Assembly (NCBI RefSeq): GCF_019802345.1
Contig: NZ_JAINDZ010000022.1
Coordinates: 1-64,000, forward strand
Origin: Methylosinus sp. Sm6
GTDB lineage: Bacteria; Pseudomonadota; Alphaproteobacteria; Rhizobiales; Beijerinckiaceae
Direction of reading: 5' to 3'
Length of the DNA stretch: 64,000 nt
Shown piece by piece: positions 1-8,785 of this stretch. How positions within the stretch are numbered: position 1 is the first letter of the stretch; each line of letters opens with the position of its first letter. The notes under the pieces are model-generated. The model searched no databases. It saw only the letters and a list, made by a program, of their open reading frames with translations, and was not told the origin of the DNA. The translations under genes and the position numbers were made by a program.

Positions 1-74
1 AGTCGCCAAACTCAGGACCGGATTAGAATCAATGTCATGCGCTTGTACAACCAATTTTTGTGCCGGACAGCCGT

Positions 75-220
75 GGGCTCGTCCCGGCCATCCACGCCGC
101 AACGCCGAGGTTTCTCGCAATTTTAGGCTCGACGACTTGGCTTGAAGCGTGAAATCCGCAGATCGAGGCTGTTTTCTCGGCGTGTCTCCGCGGCTTGGCG
201 TGGATGGCCGGGACAAGCCC
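75..220. repeat. Inverted-repeat element, 24-bp arms
   Basis: The 24-bp arms at 75-98 and 197-220 are inverted copies of each other with one mismatch, separated by about 98 bp. Read as protein, either arm gives the AGLVPAIHA / MAGTSPA-like peptides that commonly arise from dispersed palindromic elements in alphaproteobacterial genomes, so the short reading frames here are products of the repeat and not genes. The rest of 1-430 shows nothing else I can support. Confidence 0.6.
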
Positions 221-430
221 GGCCATGGCGGCGGCATGCATAGCAAGACGGGTGCATGCGGTAGCCTTAAAGGGGAGGGTAGTACGCCTCTTCCTGCGTT
301 CACCCCATTGCCCTGTGTGGCGCCTCGGCGACAGTGTGCGGAAACCGTCTCTCGACATCGAGGTCGTCATGCGCGCGAAAACCGTGCTCTCGTCGCAAAT
401 CGAGGGCGCGCAACCGACCCTCGCCGAGCG

Positions 431-1300
431 TCATCTCTCGTTCAAGACCTGCAACAGATAGGCGCCATATTGGTTCTTGGCGAGCCTGCGCGCCGCGGCG
501 CGCAGCGCATCCGCGTCGATCCAGCCTCGATGAAAGGCGATCTCCTCGAGGCAGGCGATTCGCTGGCCCTGGCGCAGCTCGATGGCGCGCACATATTCGG
601 CCGCCTCCAGCAGCGAGGCCGGCGTTCCCGTGTCGAGCCAGGCGAAGCCGCGTCCGAGCCGCTGCACATTCAGATCCCCGAGCGACAGATAGACATTGTT
701 GAGATCGGTGATCTCGAGCTCGCCGCGTGACGAGGGCTTCAGCTCGGCGGCGAAGCGCGGCGCCCGCTCGTCATAGAAATAGAGCCCCGTCACCGCCCAA
801 TTGGATTTGGGCGTCCTCGGCTTCTCCTCGAGCGACAGAGCGCGTCCCTCGGCGTCGAACTCGACGACGCCGTAACGCTCGGGATCGCTGACGTGATAGG
901 CGAACACCGTCGCGCCGGCGCCGGAGCCCTCGGCCCCTGTCAGCGCCTCGATGAGCCCGTGGCCATAGAAGATGTTGTCGCCGAGCACGAGCACGGATTG
1001 GCGTCCCTCGACGAAGCTCGCCCCGATGACATAGGCCTGCGCGAGTCCGTCCGGACTGGGCTGCACGGCATAGGTGAGCGAGATGCCCCATTGCGCGCCG
1101 CTGCCGAGCAGCCGCTCGAACGCCGACATGTCCTCCGGCGTCGTGATGATCAGAATTTCCCGCACGCCCGCCAGCATCAGCGTGCTCAGCGGGTAATAGA
1201 TCATCGGCTTGTCATAGACCGGAAGCAATTGCTTGGAGGTGGCGAGCGTCACCGGATAAAGCCGCGTGCCGCTGCCGCCGGCGAGAATGATTCCGCGCAT
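431..1300 (-). CDS. rfbA: Glucose-1-phosphate thymidylyltransferase RfbA (RmlA)
   Basis: This 289-residue protein should make dTDP-glucose from glucose-1-phosphate and dTTP, the first step of dTDP-L-rhamnose synthesis, in the cytoplasm. The N-terminus shows the nucleotidyltransferase signature GGSGTRLYP (residues 8-16), followed by [20 protein letters not shown] and later [22 protein letters not shown] and the TGLYFYD stretch are typical of RmlA. The length is normal for the family. The ATG lies one base after the TGA of the rfbD remnant (TGACATG), as expected for a translationally coupled rfb operon. The order on this strand is rfbB, rfbC, rfbD remnant, rfbA. Assignment is firm. Confidence 0.96.
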   Translation of the reverse strand: MRGIILAGGSGTRLYPVTLATSKQLLPVYDKPMIYYPLSTLMLAGVREILIITTPEDMSAFERLLGSGAQWGISLTYAVQPSPDGLAQAYVIGASFVEGRQSVLVLGDNIFYGHGLIEALTGAEGSGAGATVFAYHVSDPERYGVVEFDAEGRALSLEEKPRTPKSNWAVTGLYFYDERAPRFAAELKPSSRGELEITDLNNVYLSLGDLNVQRLGRGFAWLDTGTPASLLEAAEYVRAIELRQGQRIACLEEIAFHRGWIDADALRAAARRLAKNQYGAYLLQVLNER

Positions 1301-1301
1301 G

Positions 1302-1448
1302 TCAGACTCCTCGGAGAGACGGCGTCGCCAGCAGGCGGTCGACGCGGGCGGCGAGCGAGGCCCGCCAATGGGGAAGCGCGCGGCGGTGAAGCCGCGCGAG
1401 TTCGTTGTTGTCGAGACGCGAATTCGCCGGGAGCCGAGCCGGCGGCGC
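1302..1448 (-). pseudogene. rfbD: 3'-terminal remnant of rfbD (dTDP-4-dehydrorhamnose reductase)
   Basis: About 48 codons directly upstream of rfbA read [19 protein letters not shown] followed by a [16 protein letters not shown] stretch. That is the conserved C-terminus of RmlD: the RPANSxLD motif, then the LPxWRxxL helix. The frame closes with a TGA one base before the rfbA start, the spacing of an intact rfbD-rfbA junction. Upstream of about 1448 the homology stops, and only some 60 bp separate it from the end of rfbC, so the NAD(P)-binding and catalytic parts (about 250 residues) are missing. I read this as an internal deletion. dTDP-rhamnose synthesis would then need an rfbD elsewhere in the genome. 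Confidence 0.75.
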
Positions 1449-1510
1449 GCTCCAGCAGATCAAGAGATGATTTGGCCCTGCGCTCCGATGACGGCGGCGC
1501 ATGGAGGCCG

Positions 1511-2065
1511 TCAGTCGAATGCGTCCGGGAGGTCGCGCAGGCGTGGCCAGCGGCGGTCCTTGTCGGAGAGGATGGCGCGCTCCGGCGTGACCGGCCATTC
1601 GACGCCGAGATCGGGATCGTCGAAGGCGAGCCCGCGATCATTGGCGGCGGAATAGAAATTCGTCACCTTGTAGACGACTTCCGTGTCCGGCTCCACGGTG
1701 CAGAAGGCGTGCGCGAAGTCGATCGGCACGATGAGCTGCCGCCAATTCTCGGCGGAAAGCTCCACGGCGACGTGGCGTCCGAATGTCGGCGAGGAGCGGC
1801 GGATGTCGACGGCGACGTCGAGAATGCGGCCGCGCACGACGCGCACCAGCTTGGCCTGCGCGAAAGGCGCCGTCTGGAAATGCAGGCCACGGATCACGCC
1901 GACCTCGCGCGAGAGCGAATGATTGTCCTGCACGAAGCGATAATGCAGGCCATGAGCGTCCCATTTGCTCTGATTATGCGTCTCGGAGAAGAAGCCGCGC
2001 TCGTCGCCGAATTTCTTGGGCGTGACGATCTTGACGCCCTCGAGCGCCGTCTCTTCGACGATCAT
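1511..2065 (-). CDS. rfbC: dTDP-4-dehydrorhamnose 3,5-epimerase RfbC (RmlC)
   Basis: The 184-residue cupin epimerizes dTDP-4-keto-6-deoxyglucose at C3 and C5. Visible family marks are the N-terminal FGDERGFFSE, VIRGLHFQ (with the catalytic His), VDIRRSSPTFG, VPIDFAHAF and VVYKVTNFYS (catalytic Tyr). The frame is open further upstream, but the ATG at 2065 gives the standard N-terminus (MIVEETALEGVKIV) and lies four bases after the rfbB stop, so it was chosen. It is part of the rfbB-rfbC-(rfbD)-rfbA operon. Confidence 0.95.
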   Translation of the reverse strand: MIVEETALEGVKIVTPKKFGDERGFFSETHNQSKWDAHGLHYRFVQDNHSLSREVGVIRGLHFQTAPFAQAKLVRVVRGRILDVAVDIRRSSPTFGRHVAVELSAENWRQLIVPIDFAHAFCTVEPDTEVVYKVTNFYSAANDRGLAFDDPDLGVEWPVTPERAILSDKDRRWPRLRDLPDAFD

Positions 2066-2069
2066 GCCT

Positions 2070-3167
2070 TCACTCTCCGGCCGCGACGGCCATGGTCGAC
2101 GGCCGCTCGCTCGGCGCCGTGAACTGGCCGAGCCGCTCGCCGCGATATTTGCCGGAGCGGATCGCCTGCCACCAGTCCTCATTGTCGAGATACCAGCGCA
2201 TGGTCTTGCGAATGCCGGTCTCGAAAGTCTCCGAGGCGCGCCAGCCGAGCTCGCGCTCGATCTTCGCGCAATCGATCGCATAGCGCAGATCATGGCCTGG
2301 GCGATCGGTCACATAAGCGATGAGCTCGCGATAGGGCCCCGCGGCGCGCGGGCGGATTTCATCGAGAATGTCGCAGATCGTCGTGACGACGTCGATGTTG
2401 CGCATCTCCGAGCGGCCGCCGATGTTGTACGTCTCGCCGACGGCGCCGCGCGTCGCCACCAGCAGCAGCGCCGCGGCGTGATCGTCGACGTAGAGCCAGT
2501 CGCGCACATTCTCGCCGCGGCCATAGACCGGCAGCGGCCGTCCCTCGAGCGCATTGAGGATCATCAAGGGAATCAGCTTCTCGGGGAAGTGATAGGGCCC
2601 GTAATTATTCGAGCAATTGGTGACGATGGTCGGCAGGCCATAGGTCTCGCGCCAGGCGCGCGCCAGATGGTCCGAGCCGGCCTTGGACGCCGAATAGGGC
2701 GAGTTGGGCGAATAGGGCGTATCCTCGCGGAACAGCCCGGTGGCGCCGAGCGCGCCGAACACTTCGTCGGTGGAGATGTGCAGGAAGCGGAAGGCGGCGG
2801 CGCGCTCGGCGTCGAGCGCGCGCCAATAGTCGAGCGCGGCGTCGAGCATGGTGAAAGTGCCGACGACATTGGTGTGGATGAAGGCCGCGGGACCGTCGAT
2901 CGAGCGATCGACATGGCTCTCGGCGGCGAGATGCATCACAATGTCGGGCTGAAACTCCCGCATCGCCGCAGCGACCGCCTCGCGATCGCAGATGTCGGCC
3001 CTGCGGAAGGAATAGCGCGGGTCATCGGCGACAGGCGCGAGCGAATCGAGATTGCCCGCATAAGTGAGCTTGTCGAACACGAGGAGATGATGAGGCGTCG
3101 CCTCGATGATGCGCCGGGAAACGGCCGATCCTATGAACCCCGCGCCGCCGGTGACGAGCATTCGCAT
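2070..3167 (-). CDS. rfbB: dTDP-glucose 4,6-dehydratase RfbB (RmlB)
   Basis: This 365-residue extended short-chain dehydrogenase converts dTDP-glucose to dTDP-4-keto-6-deoxyglucose. It has the NAD-binding TGGAGFIGS near residue 6, [12 protein letters not shown], the [10 protein letters not shown] active-site segment, the [11 protein letters not shown] Tyr/Lys pair and [15 protein letters not shown], all typical of RmlB; length is normal. It is the first gene of the rfb group. The 259 bp upstream to the next gene show no convincing gene, so an rfb promoter may lie there. Confidence 0.96.
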   Translation of the reverse strand: MRMLVTGGAGFIGSAVSRRIIEATPHHLLVFDKLTYAGNLDSLAPVADDPRYSFRRADICDREAVAAAMREFQPDIVMHLAAESHVDRSIDGPAAFIHTNVVGTFTMLDAALDYWRALDAERAAAFRFLHISTDEVFGALGATGLFREDTPYSPNSPYSASKAGSDHLARAWRETYGLPTIVTNCSNNYGPYHFPEKLIPLMILNALEGRPLPVYGRGENVRDWLYVDDHAAALLLVATRGAVGETYNIGGRSEMRNIDVVTTICDILDEIRPRAAGPYRELIAYVTDRPGHDLRYAIDCAKIERELGWRASETFETGIRKTMRWYLDNEDWWQAIRSGKYRGERLGQFTAPSERPSTMAVAAGE

Positions 3168-3426
3168 AGTGTGGTTAATCCATGTCAGAGAATTTCTCGT
3201 ATCGGGAGCAATCCGATAGCCTGGAACCCGACCGAAGAACAGCGTCGAAATCTTTGGCGTCGATCCGAACGGCGCTCTCGAGATCGCCGAATTCCGGGCG
3301 ACGGATCGCGCCAGAAAGATCGAATGTCGTTACCTCATTCAGGATCGTCGTCACCGGTTTGGGCCGCGCATCTCGCCGGCTTCGCGCAAGAAATGGGCCT
3401 CGCGCGTCGGGGCGGCGTCGGTCACA

Positions 3427-4629
3427 TCAGCGCGCGCCGTCGCGGGGCTGGCCCCCGTCCCTGAGCATTTCGGCGAGAGACTCCAAGGCCCCCTGCAAGG
3501 ACGGCCGTTCGAACTCGTTCGATGCAGGGCGGCTCGGCGGCTCGAGCTGCTCCGCTCGATCGTCGTCTCGACGCTCGAGCGCTCGATCCTGTCCGACGAT
3601 GTCGGACTGCTCCGCAGCCCTTGCTTTCGCCGAAAGCACAGATGCGGCTGGAGCGACCGAACGCGGGCGCGGCGACATCCTCTTCTCGATATGCGACGCC
3701 GCCGCATTCGGTCCTTTGTCGTTGCGGATTTGGCTGGGCGCGGACGCCGGCTTCGCGTCCGCGGCGGCAGGAGATTCGACGCGCGGCGACGTCGAGAAGC
3801 GTATCGAGCCCACAGCCGACGACGCTCCATTGTCGGAGAACGAGAAGCGGCCCGGCCAAATCCTGGCGTTCGGCGGCGACGGCGCAGCGGCCGCCGTTGT
3901 CTGCGGCGGAGCGACGTGCGCGCCGAGGGAGGGCGTCTCCATGGCGATTTCCGAAGACAGGGGCCTCGCCTGCTCTGTCGTGGCGTCGACGGGCGCCTCT
4001 TCGATCGTCTCCTGCGAATGCTTTACCTTCGGCGGCTCGGCGATCGCTTCGTCCCGGGTCGCGGGTCGCGCCGCTTTCGGCGCAACGTCCGTCGCCCGGA
4101 CAGTCTCGACCCTATTCGGTCGCGGAAGCGGATCGACGGCGTCGTCCGGCCAAACCAGCCGAGCCCCGAGACCCGACGCGACGAGCAGGACCGCCGCAGC
4201 GATATAGCTCACAGCGGGCAGCCTTTCCGGCCGCCCCGCGGCTCCCGCCGGATTGCGATTCGGCGTGGCCCGCGCGCGACGCCGATCCGTCGGCTCGCTG
4301 TCTTTCTCGTCGGATCTCGCGTTTCGCTTCGCTTTCGGCCGCGCGGCGGCGACATCACGGGCCCGGGGACTCTGAAATCGCGCTCCGTCCGCGGCGACGC
4401 TGCCGCAGGAGCGACGTTCGTCGTCGAGGCGACCGCGCTTCGGCTCGGTCCGAACGGCGCTTTCCCCACAGGCGTTCGAAGGAGCTCGCGGCGGCTTGTC
4501 AAAAATGAGCTTGCGAAGCTCTTCCTTTTCCAGAGTCAGGCGGAACTGCTCGTCGTCGGCGCTGCGATGATCCGGTTTTTCCGGACGACGGCCGACGACG
4601 GCCTCGAATTCCACGGTATCTTTCACCAT
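3427..4629 (-). CDS. Hypothetical single-pass membrane protein, mostly disordered
   Basis: I do not recognise a family. From the ATG at 4629 (MVKDTVEFEAVVG) the product is 400 residues. Roughly the first 140 are charged and Arg/Lys-rich, then one hydrophobic segment (about 20 residues starting VSYIAAAVLLVASG) is followed by a long Ala/Pro/Arg/Glu-rich tail of low complexity that would lie on the far side of the inner membrane. The frame stays open further 5', but the extra 33 codons look non-coding. This layout resembles spacer or scaffold proteins next to envelope systems. It lies between rfb and the secreted-protein group at 5.1-8.4 kb on the same strand. Coding status is likely but function is unknown. 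Confidence 0.5.
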   Translation of the reverse strand: MVKDTVEFEAVVGRRPEKPDHRSADDEQFRLTLEKEELRKLIFDKPPRAPSNACGESAVRTEPKRGRLDDERRSCGSVAADGARFQSPRARDVAAARPKAKRNARSDEKDSEPTDRRRARATPNRNPAGAAGRPERLPAVSYIAAAVLLVASGLGARLVWPDDAVDPLPRPNRVETVRATDVAPKAARPATRDEAIAEPPKVKHSQETIEEAPVDATTEQARPLSSEIAMETPSLGAHVAPPQTTAAAAPSPPNARIWPGRFSFSDNGASSAVGSIRFSTSPRVESPAAADAKPASAPSQIRNDKGPNAAASHIEKRMSPRPRSVAPAASVLSAKARAAEQSDIVGQDRALERRDDDRAEQLEPPSRPASNEFERPSLQGALESLAEMLRDGGQPRDGAR

Positions 4630-4800
4630 CCGCTCGGCCTCCTGGCTGCCGGCGCATCTCCGAAGAGGATGCAGCGGCCGGATCGGATAGACGCACGGAA
4701 CAAAAACAGGAGAATCGCATCGGATCAACGGCGGCGCCGGATGGAGCAGAGCCTCGAGATCGTCGATGTCGAGATTTGACGCGCGATCCGATCATGCCGA

Positions 4801-5010
4801 TCATCGGCCAATCAGGGAAAGATGCGGAAAGCGCGGATCGCCGAAATAACGGCGGCCGCTAAACAAGCCGATCGACCGTGTAGCGGACGAGATGGCGTCG
4901 TGGCGCGACGCGGGCATGGCCTGTCGATGGGTTCGAACGGCCGTTCGACAACCGCGGGGAGGATCGGCGAAGAAGGCGGCCATCTGTCTCCTGAAGCGAA
5001 TGCCCTGCAT
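4801..5010 (-). CDS. Possible small protein of unknown function
   Basis: A 69-codon frame begins with ATG at 5010 behind a purine-rich AGGGAAGG stretch about six bases away. The product is basic and Arg-rich with no recognisable motif. Other frames are also open here, so coding is uncertain. It lies in the otherwise empty stretch 4630-5141 between the disordered membrane protein and the ClpP-like secreted protein; nothing else is visible in that interval. Confidence 0.2.
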   Translation of the reverse strand: MQGIRFRRQMAAFFADPPRGCRTAVRTHRQAMPASRHDAISSATRSIGLFSGRRYFGDPRFPHLSLIGR

Positions 5011-5141
5011 GAAAAACCTTCCCTGATTTCAGAACCCGACTCTCAAACGGCGGCGTAGGCGCCGACGCCGACAATTCGCCGACGGACGCTCGCGCCGATT
5101 TTTGGCGACGGGCCGTCTTTGCCTGCACACACGCCCAACTC

Positions 5142-5645
5142 TCATCGGCACGCCCTCTCGCCGAGGCCGATCAGTTCACGGCCGGTGAGAGTATTCTCGG
5201 GATTCAACGTCATGTCGTCGAGCATATGGCGCCGAAGCACCTCCTCTCGCACTCGCGACGGATAGGCGTCGAGCAGCAATGCATTCCCGGTCGTCGAGAC
5301 GAACGAGCCCTCCAGCGCGGCGTGGAACCAGAGGATGGCGTTCGGTCGCACGCATCTGTTCTTCGCAGCCAATTTGATCGTGCAAGCGGAAGCGCAGGTG
5401 CCTTCGATCACAACCAGAGCCTCCGATCTGTTCGCAGCGGCGACGGCGTTCACATAGCTCGAAATGTCTCCGCCACGATCCACGGGATGCGGCCCAAAGA
5501 GCTTCGCCCAGCCGGTCACCTCGTTGTGCGACGATGCGGCCGTTCGAGGGACGAGCAACAGCAGACAGGCCAGGACGACGACCAAGCCAAAGGCCGGAGT
5601 CGCGCTCGGCTTCGCCGTTACCGAATGGTCGAACCGCGCCATCAC
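5142..5645 (-). CDS. Secreted ClpP/crotonase-fold-like protein (COG3904-like)
   Basis: The 167-residue product has an N-terminal hydrophobic segment (about residues 18-38) ending in a likely signal-peptidase site near TAASS. The core reads GGDISSYVNAVAAAN, LVVIEGTCASACT, then NRCVRPNAILWFHAA. A glycine-rich turn, a helix, a Ser in a CASACT elbow and a following HxA strand resemble the Clp/crotonase-like periplasmic proteins of COG3904, in which that Ser is the presumed nucleophile. The fold assignment is by eye. It sits 15 bp downstream of the FnIII-like membrane protein, so co-transcription is likely. Substrate unknown. Confidence 0.6.
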   Translation of the reverse strand: MMARFDHSVTAKPSATPAFGLVVVLACLLLLVPRTAASSHNEVTGWAKLFGPHPVDRGGDISSYVNAVAAANRSEALVVIEGTCASACTIKLAAKNRCVRPNAILWFHAALEGSFVSTTGNALLLDAYPSRVREEVLRRHMLDDMTLNPENTLTGRELIGLGERACR

Positions 5646-5660
5646 GCAATCCCTTCCGCG

Positions 5661-6200
5661 TCAGCGCAAAATTTCCTCTGGAATTTCGAAGCCGATCGGA
5701 TCCGGGCAATATTCGTGACCCCGAAAATAGGCGCACGCCACATAAGAATGGACGCGCCCTGGAACGACGTCGGCGTCGAACAACTGCCCCGATAGGCCAT
5801 CCGCCTGGACATATTTCGATCGTCCGGCGGGGATGCGATATATTCTCAAGTCGTGGGGCGTCGGCTCCCAGGTCAAGACGACGCCCATGGCGCCCTCGCG
5901 CCAATCGAAACCCGCCCGGAGCTGGGCCGGAGCAAAGGCCGCCGTCGACAGATCGTCGGAAAGGTGGAGCTTTTCATTCCCGGCGGAAATAGCGACGACC
6001 TCTGAACGAACTCGTGTCTCGAACGGTGAAGATCCGATCAGATGGACTGCGCCAGCCGCGACAAGCACGGCGAACGCCACGCCTCCTTTGACCAGATAGC
6101 TTCGCTCGAAGAAGCCGCCGAGTCGCCGAGCGGCTCTCGCGGCCGTGAGCAAATTTTCGATCCAGCGGAAAGGCGGACGCAAATTCAGATCTGTGGCCAT
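5661..6200 (-). CDS. Membrane-anchored protein with fibronectin-III-like domain
   Basis: From the ATG at 6200 (MATDLNLRPPF) the product is 179 residues. One transmembrane segment at about 39-58 (VKGGVAFAVLVAAGAVHLIG) precedes an extracytoplasmic domain with VVLTWEPTPHDLRIYR and VPGRVHSYVACAYFRG, the strand pattern of an FnIII fold (W in strand B, Y-x-Y/C-x-A-x near the end). I do not know a named family. It lies between the O-antigen-ligase-type gene and the ClpP-like secreted gene, so a role in assembling or anchoring the polysaccharide is plausible but inferred. Confidence 0.5.
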   Translation of the reverse strand: MATDLNLRPPFRWIENLLTAARAARRLGGFFERSYLVKGGVAFAVLVAAGAVHLIGSSPFETRVRSEVVAISAGNEKLHLSDDLSTAAFAPAQLRAGFDWREGAMGVVLTWEPTPHDLRIYRIPAGRSKYVQADGLSGQLFDADVVPGRVHSYVACAYFRGHEYCPDPIGFEIPEEILR

Positions 6201-6342
6201 TGCGCCGAGATCCTCCTCAAAGGCGCTCGAAAAAACAGCCGCGAGCGCAACAAGCGTTGCCCATTCTGGAGACCTTTCCGTCGCCGATGGAAACAAGGAC
6301 TGGCCGCGTGATTCAGCCGATTTGACAGGGCCGACAGAGCGC

Positions 6343-6392
6343 GCCTGAAGGCTCGCGGTCCAAGCGCGGCCCTGGACCGCGAGCCTTCAGGC
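6343..6392. repeat. Perfect 20-bp inverted repeat, REP family A
   Basis: Arms at 6343-6362 (GCCTGAAGGCTCGCGGTCCA) and 6373-6392 are perfectly complementary with a 10-base loop. The same core GAGCCTGAAGGCTC recurs at 35771-35788, 43795-43852 and 63521-63538. It lies in the gap between the ligase-type gene and the FnIII-like gene, both on the minus strand, where its hairpin could attenuate or terminate transcription. There is no T-run on the minus strand after it, so a classical intrinsic terminator is not supported. Confidence 0.8.
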
Positions 6393-6431
6393 ATCGCTCT
6401 CGAGATGCTTCAAATTCGTCGACGCAAGCCA

Positions 6432-7868
6432 CTAGCGAGCCGCGGTCCGATGCGCCGAACGAACGACCAGGCGGTCGTCCAACGCGCCGACTCCTGCAAC
6501 CGCCGCGACGTTACGCCAACCGACCAGATTCCCGCACGCCAGGGCAAATACGCAGGCCAGGGCGGTCGTGCGCAGCGGGTAATCCACCAGGGAATGAATC
6601 GCCAGCAGCAAAACCACGATGCTGGATGCGCGCGCCAGTCTCTGGTCGAAATCGTCGACGCCATTGCCGACGTCGCGCCAGACTCGCCTGCTCGCGGCCA
6701 ATAGGCTGACGGACAATACGGCGACGACCGCCAAGCTCGGCAAGCCGCCTTCCAGCCACAATTCCAACCAGTCGTTATGAGCGCGATTGATCAGCTCCGG
6801 CGTGATCTGCTGCGGAGTCTCGAACCATTGATAGATCGACGCAAAGGTCCCGAATCCCGCCCCGACCGGCGTATACGCGCTCGCCGCAGTCCATGTCGTG
6901 CGAAAAATCTCGACGCGCGGCTCGATCCTCTCGACGATCTGGACGAGCGCGTCGCTCCAGACCGCCGCCGCGAGGACGGCGGCGCTCGCCGCAACCGCCA
7001 ACAGCTTGCCGAGACGCCGAGAAACCTCTCCGGCGCGAGCCGCGACGAGGCTGTCCAAACGACCGAACTCGCGCAAAGCCATCGCCCCGAGCCCCAGCCC
7101 CGCCAAAACCATGAGCGACAGTCCTGCGCGCGAGCCCGCGGATACGACGCCGAAAATGAGCGTGACATAGAGCAAGAGACAGAGGACGAGCGGAACGGCT
7201 CTGATCTCGTCTCTGTCTCGAGCCAGGCCGATCGACCACGCGCCGAGCAGCGCCGCCGCGCTGTAGGACAACGCGCTGTAGTGATTTCTATTGGCGAAGA
7301 ACCCCACCGCCGCGTTCACATTGGTGGTCTCGAAGAAGCGCAGCGGCGACTGAGGTCCGCCAGCGACCTGCGCAACTCCGAGAACGACGTTCAGCGCCGC
7401 GAACATCAGCACGAGAAACGCCATCGATCGGCGCGTTCCCGGCCCGAGAAACGCGGCTGACAGGAACACGGCGATCGGCGGAGCGAGCGAGAGACAGCTG
7501 CGCAGCGTGGTCTCAGGCCGAAGGCTGAGCGGGAGCCACGGCGGATCGATTCCCGCCTGAACGAAACCCTCATAAATCGACGATCTTCCCGCGAGGCTCG
7601 ACCAAATCCAGGGCGGCAAGGGCCATAGCTGGACCGTTGGGACCGCGACGATGATCGCCGCGAGAAAAAGCGGGCCGAGACCAGACGCCGGCGAATTGAA
7701 GCGCATCAGACGGATCGCGGCGAGGAGGATGAGCGCCAAGCTGGCCAGCTGCGCGATCGCGTCCGACCAATGACCTTGCGTGGTCGCGCCGCCCAACGGG
7801 AGCATGACGGCAAACAGGGACACGACCAGCCACTCGCCGCCCGACTTGCGCAATGTGCGGTTCACCAT
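6432..7868 (-). CDS. O-antigen ligase/polymerase family membrane protein (Wzy_C type)
   Basis: This 478-residue protein has about ten hydrophobic segments across its length. The large periplasmic loop carries FFANRNHYSALSYSAAALLG and later GAGFGTFASIYQWF, AHNDWLELWLEGG and LPSLAVVAV, the hallmark of the WaaL/Wzy_C ligase superfamily. Members either polymerise repeat units or transfer the finished polymer to an acceptor; sequence alone does not separate the two. An EpsG-type polymerase is also present at 15-16 kb, so this one may act as ligase or in a second pathway. It lies 85 bp downstream of a secreted FecR-like protein and upstream of the FnIII-like and ClpP-like genes. Confidence 0.85.
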   Translation of the reverse strand: MVNRTLRKSGGEWLVVSLFAVMLPLGGATTQGHWSDAIAQLASLALILLAAIRLMRFNSPASGLGPLFLAAIIVAVPTVQLWPLPPWIWSSLAGRSSIYEGFVQAGIDPPWLPLSLRPETTLRSCLSLAPPIAVFLSAAFLGPGTRRSMAFLVLMFAALNVVLGVAQVAGGPQSPLRFFETTNVNAAVGFFANRNHYSALSYSAAALLGAWSIGLARDRDEIRAVPLVLCLLLYVTLIFGVVSAGSRAGLSLMVLAGLGLGAMALREFGRLDSLVAARAGEVSRRLGKLLAVAASAAVLAAAVWSDALVQIVERIEPRVEIFRTTWTAASAYTPVGAGFGTFASIYQWFETPQQITPELINRAHNDWLELWLEGGLPSLAVVAVLSVSLLAASRRVWRDVGNGVDDFDQRLARASSIVVLLLAIHSLVDYPLRTTALACVFALACGNLVGWRNVAAVAGVGALDDRLVVRSAHRTAAR

Positions 7869-7953
7869 CGAATGCTCCGACTATGAGCTTCTGGCGTCAA
7901 AAAAATGCGCGCACGCGTCGGAAAGCGTGCGCGCATTCGGGCAACGACACGAA

Positions 7954-8409
7954 TCAAGGGCTGATCTGGATCACCACCGGAAAGGCGGAGCCGCCGTTAG
8001 AAGAATTGGAAGCGGCGAGGCCGGCGGCGATGCCGCCGCCCGCGAGGATGGCCGCGCCGGGGAGTATATATCCCGAGAGATCCGGGTCCGAGGATTGCGC
8101 CTTCGCCCCCTCGATTCGCTTCGAGCACTCTTTCCCGGAGACCGAGATCACGGCGATCGAACGGGGACCGATTTCGCGTTCTCCTTTGCACTTGCCGCGC
8201 AGGTAGGACACGGTCGCGGAGCCGTTGCCGACGGCCAAGCGATCGCCTTCCGACAGCTGGGTTCCCCGATTCGCCGTGACAATGCCCTCCACGGTTTGGA
8301 TCGACACTTGGCCCGACGTCTCGCGGACGACGGCGACGGGCGCCGCCAGCGCCACGTTCGCGCTCAGTAGGACCGCTGCTACAGAAACCATTTTCGGCGC
8401 AATTTTCAT
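7954..8409 (-). CDS. Secreted FecR-domain-like protein
   Basis: The ATG at 8409 opens a clear signal peptide (MKIAPKMVSVAAVLLSANVALAA), giving a 151-residue precursor. The mature part has a FecR-like core: VRETSGQVSIQT, then GTQLSEGDRLAVGNGSATV and a short strand with two Cys (GKCKG and GKEC) that could form a disulphide. A glycine/alanine-rich hydrophobic stretch near residues 115-131 (GAAILAGGGIAAGLAAS) could be a second membrane or assembly segment. FecR-fold domains of this kind occur in envelope proteins; its role here is unknown. Confidence 0.6.
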   Translation of the reverse strand: MKIAPKMVSVAAVLLSANVALAAPVAVVRETSGQVSIQTVEGIVTANRGTQLSEGDRLAVGNGSATVSYLRGKCKGEREIGPRSIAVISVSGKECSKRIEGAKAQSSDPDLSGYILPGAAILAGGGIAAGLAASNSSNGGSAFPVVIQISP

Positions 8410-8785
8410 ATCAGGTCTCCCTTCGAAGGGCGCAGTTAGAACGCAATGTCGAATCGTCGACGCATCAACCTTTAAAGCGCAAATTTCGTCATGCATATCC
8501 AAGTCGCGCCTTGCCAAAGATAACAGCAACGTGTTTCGACAGACAAATGAAATTTCAACGTAAGTAGCTAGGACTTCAGCTTTGCCGCGCGTGTCGGCAG
8601 CGCTTCAATGCGCCTTTGCTTCGGCAGGCGAGCGCCCGGCCTCGAGCGGAACGGCGATGCTCGCGTCGCTCGTCCCCCGGTTCGCGACGACGAACGGCTC
8701 CGCGGCCGGCTCGACGGGAGACCTCCACGATGCACCGTCGCCCCGATGAACAATGCGGTGAGCCCGGTCGACTTACGCAATATTG
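8410..8785. other. Intergenic region without recognised gene
   Basis: 376 bp separate the FecR-like gene from the end of the methyltransferase at 8786. The part next to the FecR-like gene (about 8430-8570) is AT-richer than its surroundings and probably holds its promoter. The only open frame (about 70 codons on the minus strand) is Arg/Ser-rich and looks like chance. No hairpin terminator or repeat was recognised. Confidence 0.4.
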
